DNA of 64,000 bases from Arbacia lixula (taxonomy: Eukaryota > Echinodermata > Echinoidea > Arbacioida > Arbaciidae), in the NCBI GenBank assembly GCA_963669155.1, contig OZ022577.1, positions 26,691,865-26,755,864 on the forward strand, in the 5' to 3' direction. Under the pieces are notes generated by a model that saw nothing but the letters and a program-made list of their open reading frames with translations, was not told where the DNA came from and made no database searches. The position numbers and the translations under genes were made by a program. Every line of letters starts with the position of its first letter. Positions within the stretch are counted from its first letter, which is position 1. Shown here in pieces: positions 13,039 to 28,100 of the stretch.

Positions 13039-16000
13039 GTAATGATGATGGTGATGATGATAGTGATGATGATGGTGATGGTGGTGACAATAACATTGAT
13101 GATGCTGACAATGACATACCTGCCAATGACCATTGTTTCTGTTGCTTTGTTGGTAGGCCCTGGAGCAAGACATCCAGCACTATGAGAGTGTGATCAAGGC
13201 CTTGGAGGACCGCATCCACAGGATGGCAGCAGACAGCAACCCAGAAACAGAAGCTGTCTGTGAGAGACAGGTGAGAGCACCCATCTCAAACTCATTTCAA
13301 TAAAAGATTGTGACTTATTTCATAAGCATTCTGCTATATGTGATTATCATGTCTTTATTCATATTCACATATTTTGTATTATTACACATACAAGTCACTT
13401 TTTCAATACAATAAAACCGTGTATTAATTAACCTTCCAGAGGTTTGCTTGTTGGCATGCAATATTGTTAGCATATTAGCTGTCCTATGTATTTTATGTAA
13501 CCAGTATCAATGGGGAAATGAGTGCATTATTGTTACAATATTCAACTCTCGCCATGACAATTGCGCATGGGTTTGATTGCACGCGCACATTTTTTAACAT
13601 GCATGAGGCAGATTTGATACAGGTGAGTAAACCCCTGTTTCTCTCTTTCTTTCTTTTTTTGGTTTAAATTGAACCCATTGCTGTTGTCGTGGAAATTGGT
13701 ATGTATTATAATAATAATAATAATAATAATATTGGATTTCTTTTGTGATATATCAGATATATTGCATTCATCAGCACTGATGAATGCAATATGCCACTCA
13801 AGTGCATCCAATATTATATAAATCATAATGCTAGCAAGACTATTCACAGGTCAATTCCTTTTGTAACTAAGGCATGAAGAGACCGTTGATTAATACAGTG
13901 TAGGAGCCGATGGCATTGGCAGGGTTAAACCTCTTGGACCAAGGCATAAAGAGACCATTGATCTATAACACAATGTATGCATGCATGCATACACAGGCAT
14001 GTTTGTGAGCTAGCCCTCAATGATGATCTGAACAAGCCCAAACTCACAAGTAATGAGAAGAGATTGCTATGATCAGCTCAGAATCCTGATGGCATATGAC
14101 GATAATAAGCCCCCATTTGCTGGAAACACACTCGCGCAATGTATCATGTGGTGTAACGTATTGCACAAATTAATTTTTCTCCTAGGATGAGCTCCAGCAG
14201 CAGTATAAGAACGTGTTGGACCAGGCTGCTCACCGCACCTTCAAGTTGGAGCAGGCCAAGCTGATGCACCAGTATGCAAGGGAGAGCGATGAGCTGGGGG
14301 AATGGATTGAAGAGCAGTACCAGACGGCCAGTTCAGAGGAGTATGGGCAGGATTACGAGCATCTAGAGGTGAGGATAGGCAGAAGGGTTTAGAGGGGGAG
14401 AGGGAGGAGGAGGGGGAGAGGGAGGAGGAGGGGGAGGGGGGGGGAGGAGGAGGGGGGAGGGAGGGGAGGGAGGAGGAGGGGGAGAGGGGACGTGGTGGGG
14501 AGTGGATCGAAGAGCAGTACCAGACGGCCAGCTCAGAGGAGTATGGGCAGGATTACGAGCATCTAGAGGTGAGGATAGGCAGAGGGGTTTAGAGGGGGAG
14601 AGGGAGGAGGAGGGGGAGAGGGAGGAGGAGGGGGAGAGGGGATGTGGTGGGGAGTGAATCGAAGAGCAGTACCAGACGGCAGCTCAGAGGAGTATGGGCA
14701 GGATTACGAGCATCTAGAGGTGAGGATAGGCAGAGGGGTTTAGAGGGGGAGAGGGAGGAGGAGGGGGAGAGGGAGGAGGAGGGGGAGAGGGAGGAGGAGG
14801 GGGAGAGGGGATGTGGTGGGGAGTGGATTGAGGAGCAATACCAGATGGCCAGCTCAGAGGAGTATGGGCAGGACTATGAGCATCTAGAGGTGAGGATAAG
14901 CAGAGGGGTTTAGAGGGGGAGAGGGAGGAGGAGGGGGGAGGGAGGAGGAGGGGGAAGGGAGGAGGAGGGGAGGGGGGAGGAGGGGGAGAGGGGATGTGGT
15001 GGGGAGTGAATCGAAGAGCAGTACCAGACGGCCAGCTCAGAGGAGTATGGGCAGGATTACGAGCATCTAGAGGTGAGGAGGGGATGATGATAGGCAGAGG
15101 GAGGAGGAGGGGGAGAGGGGTTTAGAGGGGGAGAGGAGGAGGAGGGGGGGGGGGGAGGAGGAGGGGGGACGGGAGGCAGAGGGAGGAGGAGGGGGAGAGG
15201 GGATGTGGTGGGGAGTGGATTGAGGAGCAATACCAGATGGCCAGCTCAGAGGAGTGTGGGCAGGATGCAATGGAAGCATGACATGAAGTAGGGGCATCTT
15301 TGTCATGTTTTAATATTTCCTTTATTTAATCAAAATATCACCTTTTTTATGCAGGGTGACTACTGTATTAGAATTTTTATGCCTCCGCCACGAAGTGGCC
15401 GGAGGCATTATGTTTTCGGGTTGTCCGTCCGTCCGTCCGTCCGTCCGTCTGTCCCGTCCGGCCGAATCCGTTTGGGCAATATCTTGAGAACCGTTAAGCA
15501 GATTTGCTTCAAACTTGGTTCATGTATGTATTGCATGAAACTAATGAAGTGTGTAAAATTGGGGTCAAATCTGAGTGAGGTCAAAGGTCAATGAACTTTG
15601 TAAAAATTACACATTTTCTGAGAATAGCAAAGAGGCGGAGGCATATTTATCAACTGCGTGGCAGTCGAATTGCTCTAGTTAATTATTACAACTTTAGATG
15701 CAAGTGTATTTTCAAGAAAAATTCAGTAGAAACATTCAATGCTTTACATTTATATTACCTAAATTTGAGCCAATAGCATTGGCTTCAAATAAAAATTTAA
15801 TGTGCTTCATGTTCATCTTCAGGAGCTGAGTAAGAAGTTTGATGAGTTCTGTCGGCGGGTAGACACCGGTATGGACCAGTTCAAGCGCTGTGATCTGCAG
15901 GTGCAACGCCTGGTGTCAGAGAGACACGAGCAGAGTGACTCCCTGATCGAGAAGCAGGACAGTCTGCAGTGAGTAGTCAGGAGGAAGGGGTAGTCCATGG

Positions 16001-16046
16001 TTTACAGTCAAAGCTTGCCCCCTCCCAGTAATTTACCCACCCCCCC

Positions 16047-16142
<96 letters not shown>

Positions 16143-19100
16143 GCACATGCAGAGCTTCTCTAAGTGTTCCTATATTTATTTGTTCCCTTGATTCAAATTT
16201 TGTTATTTCAAGGAATTCTCCATACTGCATCATGCCCCTCGCAGCGACATCCAGATGATTTTTGCAGTTATGCCCATTTCCAGTCTCATACATTAGTACA
16301 CTAGACTGGAAGCGGATATGACTGCAAAAAATAAAAATGGGACAATTTTTTCTTCCATACAAACTGGAGAATTCTGAGAATTATTTTCTGTATATTGAAA
16401 AGAAATCAGGCTTTTGACATGATTTCTACTGGATGTCGAGCATGTCATCATATCGCTCCCATTGACCTCTCCTTGACCGCTCATTGACCTACAGACAAGC
16501 ACTGGACATGCTGACGGAGAGGATAGAGAGCAGGAGGGAGAAACTGGAGGCTGCAAGACAGATCCATCGCTTCAACCGCGACTACGAAGAAGCCATGTCT
16601 AGAATCCAGGTAGTGACCAAAACCAATGCGGATACCAGGGCCCTGTATTATAAAGAATTGCAATTGATTACAACTTGCCATGTGATTGATATCAATCATA
16701 ACTCTCTACATTAGAGATAGGAGATTAGACTTTTGATTCATTAAGATCAGTTGCAACTCTTTATAAGACAGAGCCCTGGTTTCATATTCATAGAACCTTA
16801 CTAGTCTAGTTTTGTACTCAAAATGCATGTAGCTGAATGCACTTTAGCAATTAACTAGGCTTAGGAAAGTTTCATGTATATGGCCCCTGATAATCATTAG
16901 AGAAGACATTGACATTTGGATGACAACATTGCTTATTTAAATGTTGACAACATTATTTTGGCTGTTTTGCAGCTGTTTAAGTGTGGAAGTTTCTCCTCAA
17001 AATATGAAAGATCAAATGTGTAACAAAAAAAAAAGCATGCAAATGTGAGTCATTCTGTGAAGGTAATATGCAATAAAATCTTAAGAGAAATGACTACAAT
17101 TATTTGAAAAAAATTGTCACAAAAAACAATTTGATATATCAATTTTTATGATGCTGCCTTTGTCATTTGTATTATAATTCTTTAATTGTTATCATTATAA
17201 AAATAAATAAAATCAATGATTATTGAGATTATCATGAACATTATATTCCTTTAGCATGTATGTAAATGTACTAATCATTTTCATTGTTATTGATATTGAA
17301 ATTGCAGGAAAAGTACGCCATTATCCCAGAGGATCTTGGGAAGGACGTGAACTCTGTGCAATCGTTAATTAGGACCCATGAGGCATTTGAGAATGATCTT
17401 GTTGCTCTGGAAGGACAAGTAAGATGAATTATATGTACCTTCTGTTCAATCCACTTAGTCCCATAGGTAATAAAGCATGTTGTACTTGACATGGGAATAT
17501 CATTATGTGGTACTGTGGGGGTTAACTCCTATCCCATATACAAGGCTGCTTTGTATGCTTAGTGTATATTTAATTGTGCAAGAGCGTAGCTGTGGTGCAT
17601 AACGAGTAAAATAGATGACTATGTGTCAAAGAATTATGTTTGAGTCTTCAACATTGGATTATTTTGTGTGTTATTCAACCATTTCCATTTTCCCAATTGT
17701 GTAGTACTACATGTATATGGGAAGAAGATAATTAACTTATAAGCAAATTTTTACTGTTTGGCTTTGTAAAGAACAGAAGCATGTGATTCAGTGGTGATTG
17801 TCAGTGCAGTTCATGTGTGTGAAAAAGATGAAGTAAAAAAAAAAGCTATTGTTCCACTCTTACAAAGTACTTTGGATTTATAATATGTAAAAACTGAACG
17901 GAATAAGGTTGGACACTGCATAGCAGAATGTGAGATATAAAGTATAACAAAACAGGCTCAAAGTTAACAAAATATCTAGTATCTGGTAATATTTATGGTT
18001 GTGATGGTGATGGTGATAGTTATGGTGGTGAAAGTGATGGTCATGGTGATGATGATGATGCTGATGTAGATGATTATGATGGTGATTATGGTCATGGTAA
18101 TGGTGAAATATGGATAATGGTGGTAATGATAATGATATTGATGATGATACTGATGAATTTTATGGTGATAATGTTGATGATGATGATGATGATGATGATA
18201 TGGTTGATAGTGATGATGATGGTCATGTTTATACAGTACTGATGATGTTGATAATGATAATACAGAGAGTGGTGATGATGATGATGAAGATGATGATGGT
18301 AACTATAGTGATAATATTAATGATGACACTGATGTCCCCCCCCCCCCCCTCTGCTTCTATCTCTCCCTCACAGCTGCAGACACTAGTAGATGAGGCAGGG
18401 CGGTTGCAGGAGGCCTACCCCGGTGACAACGCCCTTCAGCTGGAGGCCCAGCAGGGGGTGATGGTGTCTGACTGGGGCCTGCTGCAGGACAGGGCAGCTG
18501 AGCGCCAGCAATCCTTGCAGGCAGCGCACGACTTCCATCGGCTCCTAGCCACCGTGAGTCATTTAAAGTCAAAACTAATCTTTCTTAATTGAGAATGTGT
18601 TTTTAATGAAAGAAGTCAAGAAATTCAATAGAATTAAATTTTACTTTATGATTAGGGAAGCATAAGAACTAGCAGAACAATTTAAATACATACTCTATTT
18701 TGTGGGCTCAAAAAAAAAGCCCAAAATAATCTCAGAAATAGAAGAATTATTTAAAAAATATATATTCTCTTTAAAAATAGTTTTAAGCTATTTGTAGAAC
18801 ATATCTTATCAGCATACTTTGGACTCCATGACATCTACAGGCTAATCCTTATTTATTGGCATTCTGTCATTCACCTATCTCCCAACTCCACACACCCACT
18901 CCCAACTCAGTGCAAAGACCTGATCAAATGGTCAAACGAGGCCAGTCTGGAGATCCAGTCCGACATCGGGGTGAAGGCGGAGGACGATGTGTATGGCACC
19001 CTGACCCTGATCGACGACCACGGCCAGTTGAGGTCTGAGATCGAGGCTCGGGAGGAGAACTTCAGCTCCCTGGTGCAGGCAGGAGAGATTCTAATTCAGC

Positions 19101-22100
19101 AGGGACACTTCGCCAGCGAAGAAGTAAGGGAGCTTATTTTTATAGGAACCAAAGACCAGTCTTTATTCAAAGAAATGGAATGTTTTTGCAGAGGGACTGT
19201 AGATGATATCTCTGTTTTTCAATAGTATCATCTGTTTGCAAAAACATTCAATTCTTTGAACAAATACATGAATACAAACTAATGTTTTACTGGTATTTAT
19301 CAATCCTTTACAAAGCTGTTAGCAAAAACATGAAACCCTTTTGATTAAACAATGGTTCTACTGTATGATAGGAAATGGAACCCTTTGGTATTATATGCTA
19401 AGTATCATGTCATTATGTAAACCCAATTTGTCTCCATATTTTTCTTTGTTTTTAATGTGTTTTTTAACATATATATATTTATTTATGCCTCCGCCATGAA
19501 GTGGCTGGAGGGATGATTATATTTCTATATTTCTATATTTTATACTTCTCTCCTTAGATCCAGGAGCGGATTGAGGCAGTGCTCCAGGCCAGAGAGGACC
19601 TGCATGGCAGCTGGCAGACCAAGAAGGAGCGTCTGGACCAGGCTCACCAGCAGCAGCAGTTCTACCGGGAAGCCAAAGCCCTGGAGACACTCAGCAGCCA
19701 GCAGGAGGTAGGTCTTGTCTTTAGTGGGGTTGGGATCAAATCAGGATTTTAAAGGACATATAGTGTACTGGGAAGAGAAAAACGCCTTCAAAAGGTGATC
19801 TTGAGCAATCGTCTTGCCAATGGTCATAAATTCATGAATTGTCCATTTTAGAAACTTGCTGAAAGTTATTTGCCCTCAAATGATCCACATTTGGAGTAAG
19901 TAGTGATAAATACAAAATCCTCAAAATGTTCGGCCCAAATATTTTTGAGGATGTGTGATTTAATTATAAATTACTCCAAATGGGGATCATTTGAAGGCAA
20001 ATAACTTTCAGCAAGTTTCTAAAATGGACAGTACATGAATTTAAGACCATTGGCAGGAAGATTGCTCAAAAATCACCTTTTGAAGGCTTTTTTTGTTTTC
20101 CCAGTACAGTTTATTCCCTTGAAAAGAAAATGATTGGAATCTGAATTGTTTCATTGTGCAATACACTGTATGCATGTAGACTATAGTCTCTACAAAATGA
20201 GTTGTTTCAAACATCAACAAGGACATCAACATCATCAAAGTTCATGAAATGTGAGATTTGAAATGTTATTGTTAGGGTGTATAGGTGCTCCTTGCCTAGT
20301 TTCTTGATCTATGTAAAAAGGATACTCTCTATGTTTAAATTTTGACATACAAGGGATAGTATAACTTTATGAAAGATATGCGAAAGACCAGAGTACCAAC
20401 ATAACAAATGCTGAGCCATGCCAAGTTTCATGGCTTTAGCCCTCGTGTTCCCTCATCTACCAAGGTGTACCTGCAGAGCAGTGACGTAGGAGCCACGGTG
20501 GAGGAGGTGGAGGCTCACATGAAGAAGCATGAGGCCTTTGAGAAGCTGCTGGCCACCCAGGAGGAGAAGGTGAGACAAGCTGTGGGACATGTGACAGGAC
20601 CAGAAGTTAGGTCCTTACTTGTACATTGTATGGCAAGTGAGGGTAACTGAAAAAAGAACAAAGGAGTTACAAAGATGGAGTAGTTTAATGATAAAGTGGA
20701 CTAGTTTAATGATAAAGTGGACTTACGTTCTGTTCTTATCGTTGTACTTTCGCACTGTGGTTATTGTGCTAATTACTGCTTCATGATGCTACAATGCACA
20801 TTACCCCATCAACCTTCTAACATGCCGTTTCAAGGGCTTGTTACTCATATACTGGTCGCCTGGCTTCTAGACTCGAGCTACAGTGGACAAATCATTCTTT
20901 ATTTTGTCTCTAATATCTTAAATAGGAGAAGAGGAGAATTGTATCCTTGTGATAGTTTGGACTATAAATATCATATTTGGGTTTATCACTATATGCCATA
21001 CCTTCCCTTTACTTCTGTGATCATTACAAAGGCACAATGTAGCAACATATTTACAGTTTGAAATCATTTAAACAGTGTGCACATCACAAAGGGAAAGAGG
21101 TTCATTGAAGATATACTCCCATAAAAAGATAGATATCAGCCAATGTTACTGCTCAGTTTGTCTGTATGTCTGTATTACCATAGACCTAGCCATGATCATT
21201 TCATTGCAGCAGGAGAGGTGATATTCATGAAGTGGTTGTTGATTAATCTTGTTTTCATTGCAGGTGAACATGCTACAGGTGTTGGGCAGCCAACTCATGG
21301 ATGAAGGTCACTTTGATGCTCCAGGCATTGAGAAGAAACTTCAAGATGTAACTAAACGGTAAGTATCATTCAGGTTGACACCAATGTCTTGCACACTTTT
21401 CTTCTTTCTCTCTTTTTCTCATCTTGAGCAGCTCTTTTCAGGGCTATTCCAAAAGAATAGCCCTACAGTCCTTATAAGGACTATCACATGGTGTAACATG
21501 AAACTACCTCCCTTCCTTCAAGGAATGTAACCAATGTCTTGATTGAGTACCTCCACCACACATTGCCCATAACGTTGTTTCGATCATTAAGTCTCTTTTC
21601 CCGTCTTTTCTCTGTTTATATATTTGTACTGTAGAATTGATTTTGCTCTGTACAAATTGACTCTTGGCAAAGCTATATAGCTATGATGTTGCGCAACATC
21701 ACTGCTGTGTCAACTTAAGGGCAGGATTATAGATGTAAGTGTTATTGAGGAAAAGTGGTCAGTCATTAAATGAAAATGGGGTTACAAAACCGTTCTGAGG
21801 CCCATTTTGTGGTTTGTCCTGTAAAAATGGGAAAGAGTGAAAGATCAGAAGTGATATTGTACCAGATCCGGCCTTGAATACAAATACAAATGATGAATCA
21901 ATAACATTAAACTTGACAACTTATGAACGTTATAAACATACTAGCGTGACTCACAGAATTGTCTGTAGGAATTCAAAAATAATTTAGACACATAAGTAAC
22001 GAATTTTCATCTAGGATAGTCTGAGTTTCACTTGACCTATCCACAACCTAGATAGCAAGATAGTTGATGGTGCTTAAGTTAGTAGTCTCTGAAAAGAAAA

Positions 22101-25100
22101 TAATTTTTTTTTATTAATTCCGTAATATGTTTCATAGTCCCTCTGCAAACATATCTTTCATTTGGTTTGCATGTCACTTTCTGTGCATTGTTTCAACTTG
22201 TGTGTTACATTTTTTTCTCCATAGACGAGCCAGATTAAGAGATCTGAGTGCAGAGAGAAGACAAAAGCTGTCAACAGCAAAATTGTATGCACAGTTCAAC
22301 CGGGATATTGCTGAAGTGAGTATGCTATTATAGTTGCCAGTTCGAAAACCATATAAACACATGTTCCTTTTGATGAAGAACATATCTTTGAGATTTGTCA
22401 ATGTGATCACCACATCCCCTTGGATACTGAAACACAAGATACTGTCTGTATGTTGTGTATAGAACATAGTGTACCCCATATATCTTGTGAGATGGTGCTT
22501 TCATCAATTGTTGCGCAAATTGATGCGATACCTATTTGTGATCGCATTCATCCAAGTGCATGCCTGCAAGTTTGTAAGTTTCATATTAAAGTGATGATTT
22601 TGGTGTCGAACATCTTCCAATGACATGATTTATGATTTAGCTTTTTGAACTATTGTAGCTAATCATTGATTTAACTGTGTTGGTGATTATGGCAATGCTC
22701 ATTGTCGATTGGAAGATCCCATGCTTGGTACCTTTGATCTTCAGTAACAATTGTTGAAAAGCTATTAAATGAAATGAACGCACAAGTTAATTCTTTTATT
22801 GCCATCTTGATGTTTGGTTGCTGTCTGCAGGCCCAGGCATGGATTGGAGAAAAGTGGAAGACGTTTGGAGACGATGACCTAGAGTCCATCAGCAACCTGA
22901 AGGAGAAGATGAAGAGGCTGCAGAAACACCAGGCATTTGAGGCTGAGATCAAAGCTAACCAGAAACTCATCTCAGATGTCAAAAAGGTACTCATTAATGT
23001 GGCCATTTACAATGGCAGCAAACATGGGTGATTTCTCTAAAAATAGATTGTTTTTGAAGTCCAGCTTTATTACAGTTTTGGGATTGCTGTAATATACTTG
23101 ACTTAAAAAAAGCACATACTTTCCGTCATTTCATGAGTGTTCATTAAAGATTAAAGCATATCAGATGTATAGGTAATATACCTAATAATACATGCAGGTA
23201 TGGCAGTGTAAGACTCTTAAGAAAGGAAAACTGAAGAAGTAAATATATCTGACTCATATTTTCTTCCACATGGTTCAGCTATATCAGATAAGGAGTAAAG
23301 GGTCTAGGAATACATGTATAAAAGTTTGTAACCGCGTAACACTCTATAGAAGGAAAACAAACAAACATGAATATGTCCGACTCATATTTTCCTCCTGATT
23401 ACTCCAGGAGGGTGAGTCTCTCTTGAAGCAGCATCATCCTGACTCACCCGACGTCAAACAGAGACTCTCTCAGATGATGACATCATGGAGCGACCTGTGC
23501 AAGGCATCCACCAAGCGAGGGCAGTATTTGGAGGAGGTCCGAGACCTGATGGAATTCAACCAGAGGGCGGAGAAGACGGAGAAGTGGATCAGGGAGAAGG
23601 TAAGACCGGGGCCCTGTTGTAACTTAACAAGAATGATAAATACTGTGTAAACAGTTGTCAAATTGAGAGCTCATTGGCTGATCTGATCAGACATTTGAAA
23701 GATCTGGAGTAGAATTACTTTGTTTTGATAATGGGAGTAAAGAATAATGGGAATTTTGATTAATGTGTGTAATTGTGTTAAATATCTCTGCATTTCATCT
23801 TTCAGGAGGTGATGGTGTCTGTGCATGATGTGGGGAATGACTACGAACATTGCATGGAGCTCCAAAAGAAACTCAACGACATAGGAGCTGTAAGTAGACA
23901 TTTTCATGGCCATCCATAATAGAAGTTTGATTGCATTCTGTGGATGTTCTCCTCTTACTCTCAAATTTCATCGGTCCTTCAAAAAGTTTTTCACTGCTGT
24001 AAACAAGCAAATATGATATTGCACTAAAAAAATAGTTTAAGCTAGGATACAGTGTGTTCATTTTCTCCAATTAAAATTCAGTGAAATCTGCATAATCAAG
24101 GCCTATCAAGGGAGATGAGAAATGTGGTCTTAATGGACATGTTAATTAAGTGCAGGTTTTAATGAAAATCCTTGTGTGAGGGAAACAAAAGTGTGTTCAG
24201 ACAGCCTTTCTGCAGGTGGTCGCTGAAGCAGGTTTCAATGAATTCAGAATATTGAAGAAGTGTAGCTCCTGCAGCATGTTCATATATTTACTGGTCGGTC
24301 TTATCCCTTTCATTACTATTGGCATAGCAAATGTGTGGTAAGTTGATGTACTTGTCAAGGCTTGGTACTGAGAGGGTTACTCATTTTGAATGCTCCAGGA
24401 TGTGTCTGTTGATGATGCCTTTGTGGCTGGCCTGTGTCAGATGGGGGAGAAACTGATGAGAGAAGGCAATACGGAGCAGAGCGATGCTATCAGACACAGG
24501 ACCAAGGACATCAAAGCAAGGTCAGTGATCAAGGTCACAGCAGAGTCAAGCTTTTTCTCTTTCCAACCTCAAACAAATGTTTTATGTGGAGAGTCAGATA
24601 TGACAAAGATATTCCTCTGCCAATAGGGTGCTCTGAAAACTTTCAGAAGATTTATTGAAGTCCCTTCCTTCCAGAATATAAGAGTGTGAAAATGAAGAAA
24701 ACGTTCAAGTTGATACAAAGTAACACCTCTAAAAACCACAAACGAATATTTACTGTGGAGACTCAAATGGTAGGACAATGATATTCCTTAGCCTTCAGGT
24801 TGTGCTGAAACCTTCAAAAGTGTAATCAAACTCCTTCCTTCCAGAACATAGGACGAAGATGCAGAAAATTTTCAAGATGATACACATCAGCTCCTCTGGG
24901 AAGTTTAGCGTTTAACTTTCATAATAGCCCTATGAGTCCAGTAAAGGAAAGCTGAGGACCATATGCCACAGGGTCAAAGCCTTCTGGAAAATGGTCATAA
25001 GAATGAGTAACATGATGTGGAGCATGTGGGAATGGTAAATGGATATGACACACTGGCAGTCTAAAAGTATAAGTGGTTCCTTGTGCCCCCCCCCTCCCCT

Positions 25101-28100
25101 CAGCTGGACGGCCCTCCAGTCTGGCCTCACCAAGTATCGGACAAAGCTGACCAATGCGGCGGAGATCCATGCCTTCAACCGGGATGTGGATGATGTCAAG
25201 GAGAGAATCCATGAGAAAGTAAGTGCTATGAAAGGTTTACACCTCTCCCCCTAGATCTCAACACCACCTTTGCTGGAAAGTCTAGCAATCATACATTAAT
25301 GGCATTAATGGATTACATGTTTAAAAAAACCCAGTAATGTCATGTTGCATTCATCCAAGTGACAATGATACAGGTTATGAATCTTAATTGCATAATAGTG
25401 GAAAATTGGGCATTGTTTGCAAAAGCACAGAACTTACATTTTGAATTGCCTTTACTTTAGTACTTACAGGCTCAGTAACTGTTATGACACAGACTTCTAT
25501 AGTGCCTTTAAACCGTTCAGTGCCATAGGTGCATGACATGTGTAGAAAGTCAATGGGACTTTTCTAGCTTGGTTCTGAGAGGGTTATTTAAAAATATTTG
25601 ATTTGATTTTTCTTTCTTTGCAGAGAAATGCCATGGACAGTGAAGAGCTTGGCAAGGACCTGAGCTCGGTTGAGTCTCTCCTGAGAAGACACGGGGAGCT
25701 GATCAGGGACTCCACTGCCATAGAAACCAGACTCAAGGTGGGTGGCTACTGACGTAGTGTTTTTCTTTAGGGCCGTCTGTTTGTCGTTCATCTGCCTGTC
25801 CATCCTTCCGTCAATTTATACAGATTAACTCACTCACAGTCAAACCAAATTTGACTGAATTTCATCAAACGTGGTACAATCATAATACATGAAAGGTTAG
25901 GGTCAAATTACCAAAAAAAATTAGGCATGGGAATGCAAATTTTTATGAGGGATTATGATGTTACTGTTCAGAATAACTGCTTTCAACAATATTAGTATTA
26001 GTAATATTATATCATTAATATAACATTATTGTATTATTGAAATATCTCAGGATGATACAACAATTATAAAAACACCTCCTGTGTTAGGATCCATTTATTC
26101 AAAGTCTGTGGTAATAAGTTCCCCTGAGAGAACAGTTTTTACACTAATTAGACATTAATTGTGATGTTGCTTCAATTCTTAGGTTACTCTTATTTTAATT
26201 ACCATTGCTATCCTTTGCTATTATCATTGAAAACAGGAAATGCAACAAGGTGCAATGGAGCTGAGTCAGAAGCAGCCTTCCCAGAAGGCCACAGTGATGC
26301 AGACGCAACAGGAAGCAGAGGAGCAGTGGGAGGCCCTCTGTGACCTGAGTCAGCACAGGCAGGAGAGACTGGAGAGCTCCCTCGCCCTGCAAAAGTTCTA
26401 CAGGGATTACAGGGAAATGGTTAGCAAGAGATTTTTTTAGTGCAGAGCATCCTTCTCTTGTTTGATTTTCTTTTGTTTTTGCAATGTCCCGTTTGGACGT
26501 TTTTTTTTATACAATTACTTATTGTCCTTTACATTGATGTTACGATTGTCCTACACATTTATTTTGAGCATATGCCTTACAAGAGAGGCTTCATTACTCA
26601 ATCCTTACATAAGTGGCCTCCCTCAGCTTTCTTTGAATACACACTATTTTATACCAGTATTTCATCCCAAAGACTTTCACATTTTAATTTTTGTTAATGG
26701 TATGCTTTATTATTTGATCCTTCTTGTAAATTAGTCTTTAAATCCTTACAATAACCCTTGGGAAGATTGATAATAGGCGTTGTTATCATTTATACAAATT
26801 AGAATATATCAAACTCTGTCCCTTCTTGCCTACCTGTAAATTCTGTGCCTGCTTTATACAACATACTTTTTACAATGCATTTTTTTTCTCTTATATGCTG
26901 ACTAGATGAACTGGACGAAGCAGACGTTGAATCATATGGAGTCAGGCGAGCTGGCGAAGACCCCCGCAGAGGCAGAAAACCTATGTGAACTGCACAAGGA
27001 GATAAAGGTACATGAAGAAGATTTACTACAAACAATGTTTGATATCATTTTGTTGTTTTCCAGTGATTTATAGAATTGGCTATATATCTCTCCCTGCTTA
27101 ACATGTTGATAATTTTTGTTATTTTTCATTTGATAAAAGACTTTCAATTTAGTACATGAAATTCATGTTCAATTTATTCATGTTCCCCAAAAAAAGACAA
27201 CATGAAATATGTATATGCGTGTAATATGTCAACCTTAGGACTCGTCAAATACGTGCAGAACTGAGATGATTAGCACAGAGTGGTTGCCTACGTCATATAT
27301 AGATAACGGCACTAGAGGAACAAGAAATAAGTGTCATGTGAATTATTGGAACCGTGTGAAACCTGACCTTCTCTTCTGTGCATGTTCATCTCAACAGGCT
27401 GAGATTGATGGACGGAATGCAAAGTTGGACTCACTGGTAGCGACCGGCTCCGCCCTCGTCAACCAGGAGCACTACGCTTCCAGGGAGATCCGGGAATGCC
27501 TGGAGCACCTCCAGGATGGACGGATCCAGGTGGAGACGGCCTGGGAGAAGCGCAAGACGCTCCTGGCCCAGTGCTTTGACCTCCAGGTGTTCCAGGAGTA
27601 CATGGAGCAGGCGGAGAGCTGGCTGTCCTCCAAGGAGGCTTTCATCACCCAGGAAGATGCAGGGGTAGGTTGCCTAGTCATCATATTAGGAAATAGTAGT
27701 CATCTTACTAGGAGGTACAGTAGTAGTCATCTATTGTAGTAGTCCATGGTGTGACCTCCAGTTACTCCCGGACTACATGGAACAGGCACAAAGAGGCCTT
27801 CATCAGGCAGGAAGATGCTGGAGTAGGTTACTGAGTCATCTTCCTAGGAGATGGTAGTCATTTGTATTGTAGTAGCCCATGGTGTGACTTACAGTTACTC
27901 CAGAACTTCATTGATCAGGCAGAGAGCCAGCTCGTCTATATGGGCTTTTGTGATTTCGTTGACTGAATAATTCCTGGGGTAAGTTTCTTTGTTCTAGTAC
28001 CTACTAAGTGATGTTAGTCTTCTTGGTTCTACTAGTCCATGCCATAATAAGTCAATGATCAGGCTAAGAGCTATTTTTTAAAGGGACACGTCACTGAGCT

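Noticed and set aside
12777-13219. Long open frames of Met, Ile, His or Ser on both strands
   Set aside because: They are translations of the GAT/ATG microsatellite.
15349-15594. Open frame with VRPSVRPSV repeats
   Set aside because: It lies in the TCCG stretch of a mobile element that recurs at 43437.
16033-16362. Minus-strand open frame with Cys-Val repeats
   Set aside because: It is driven by the CA microsatellite.
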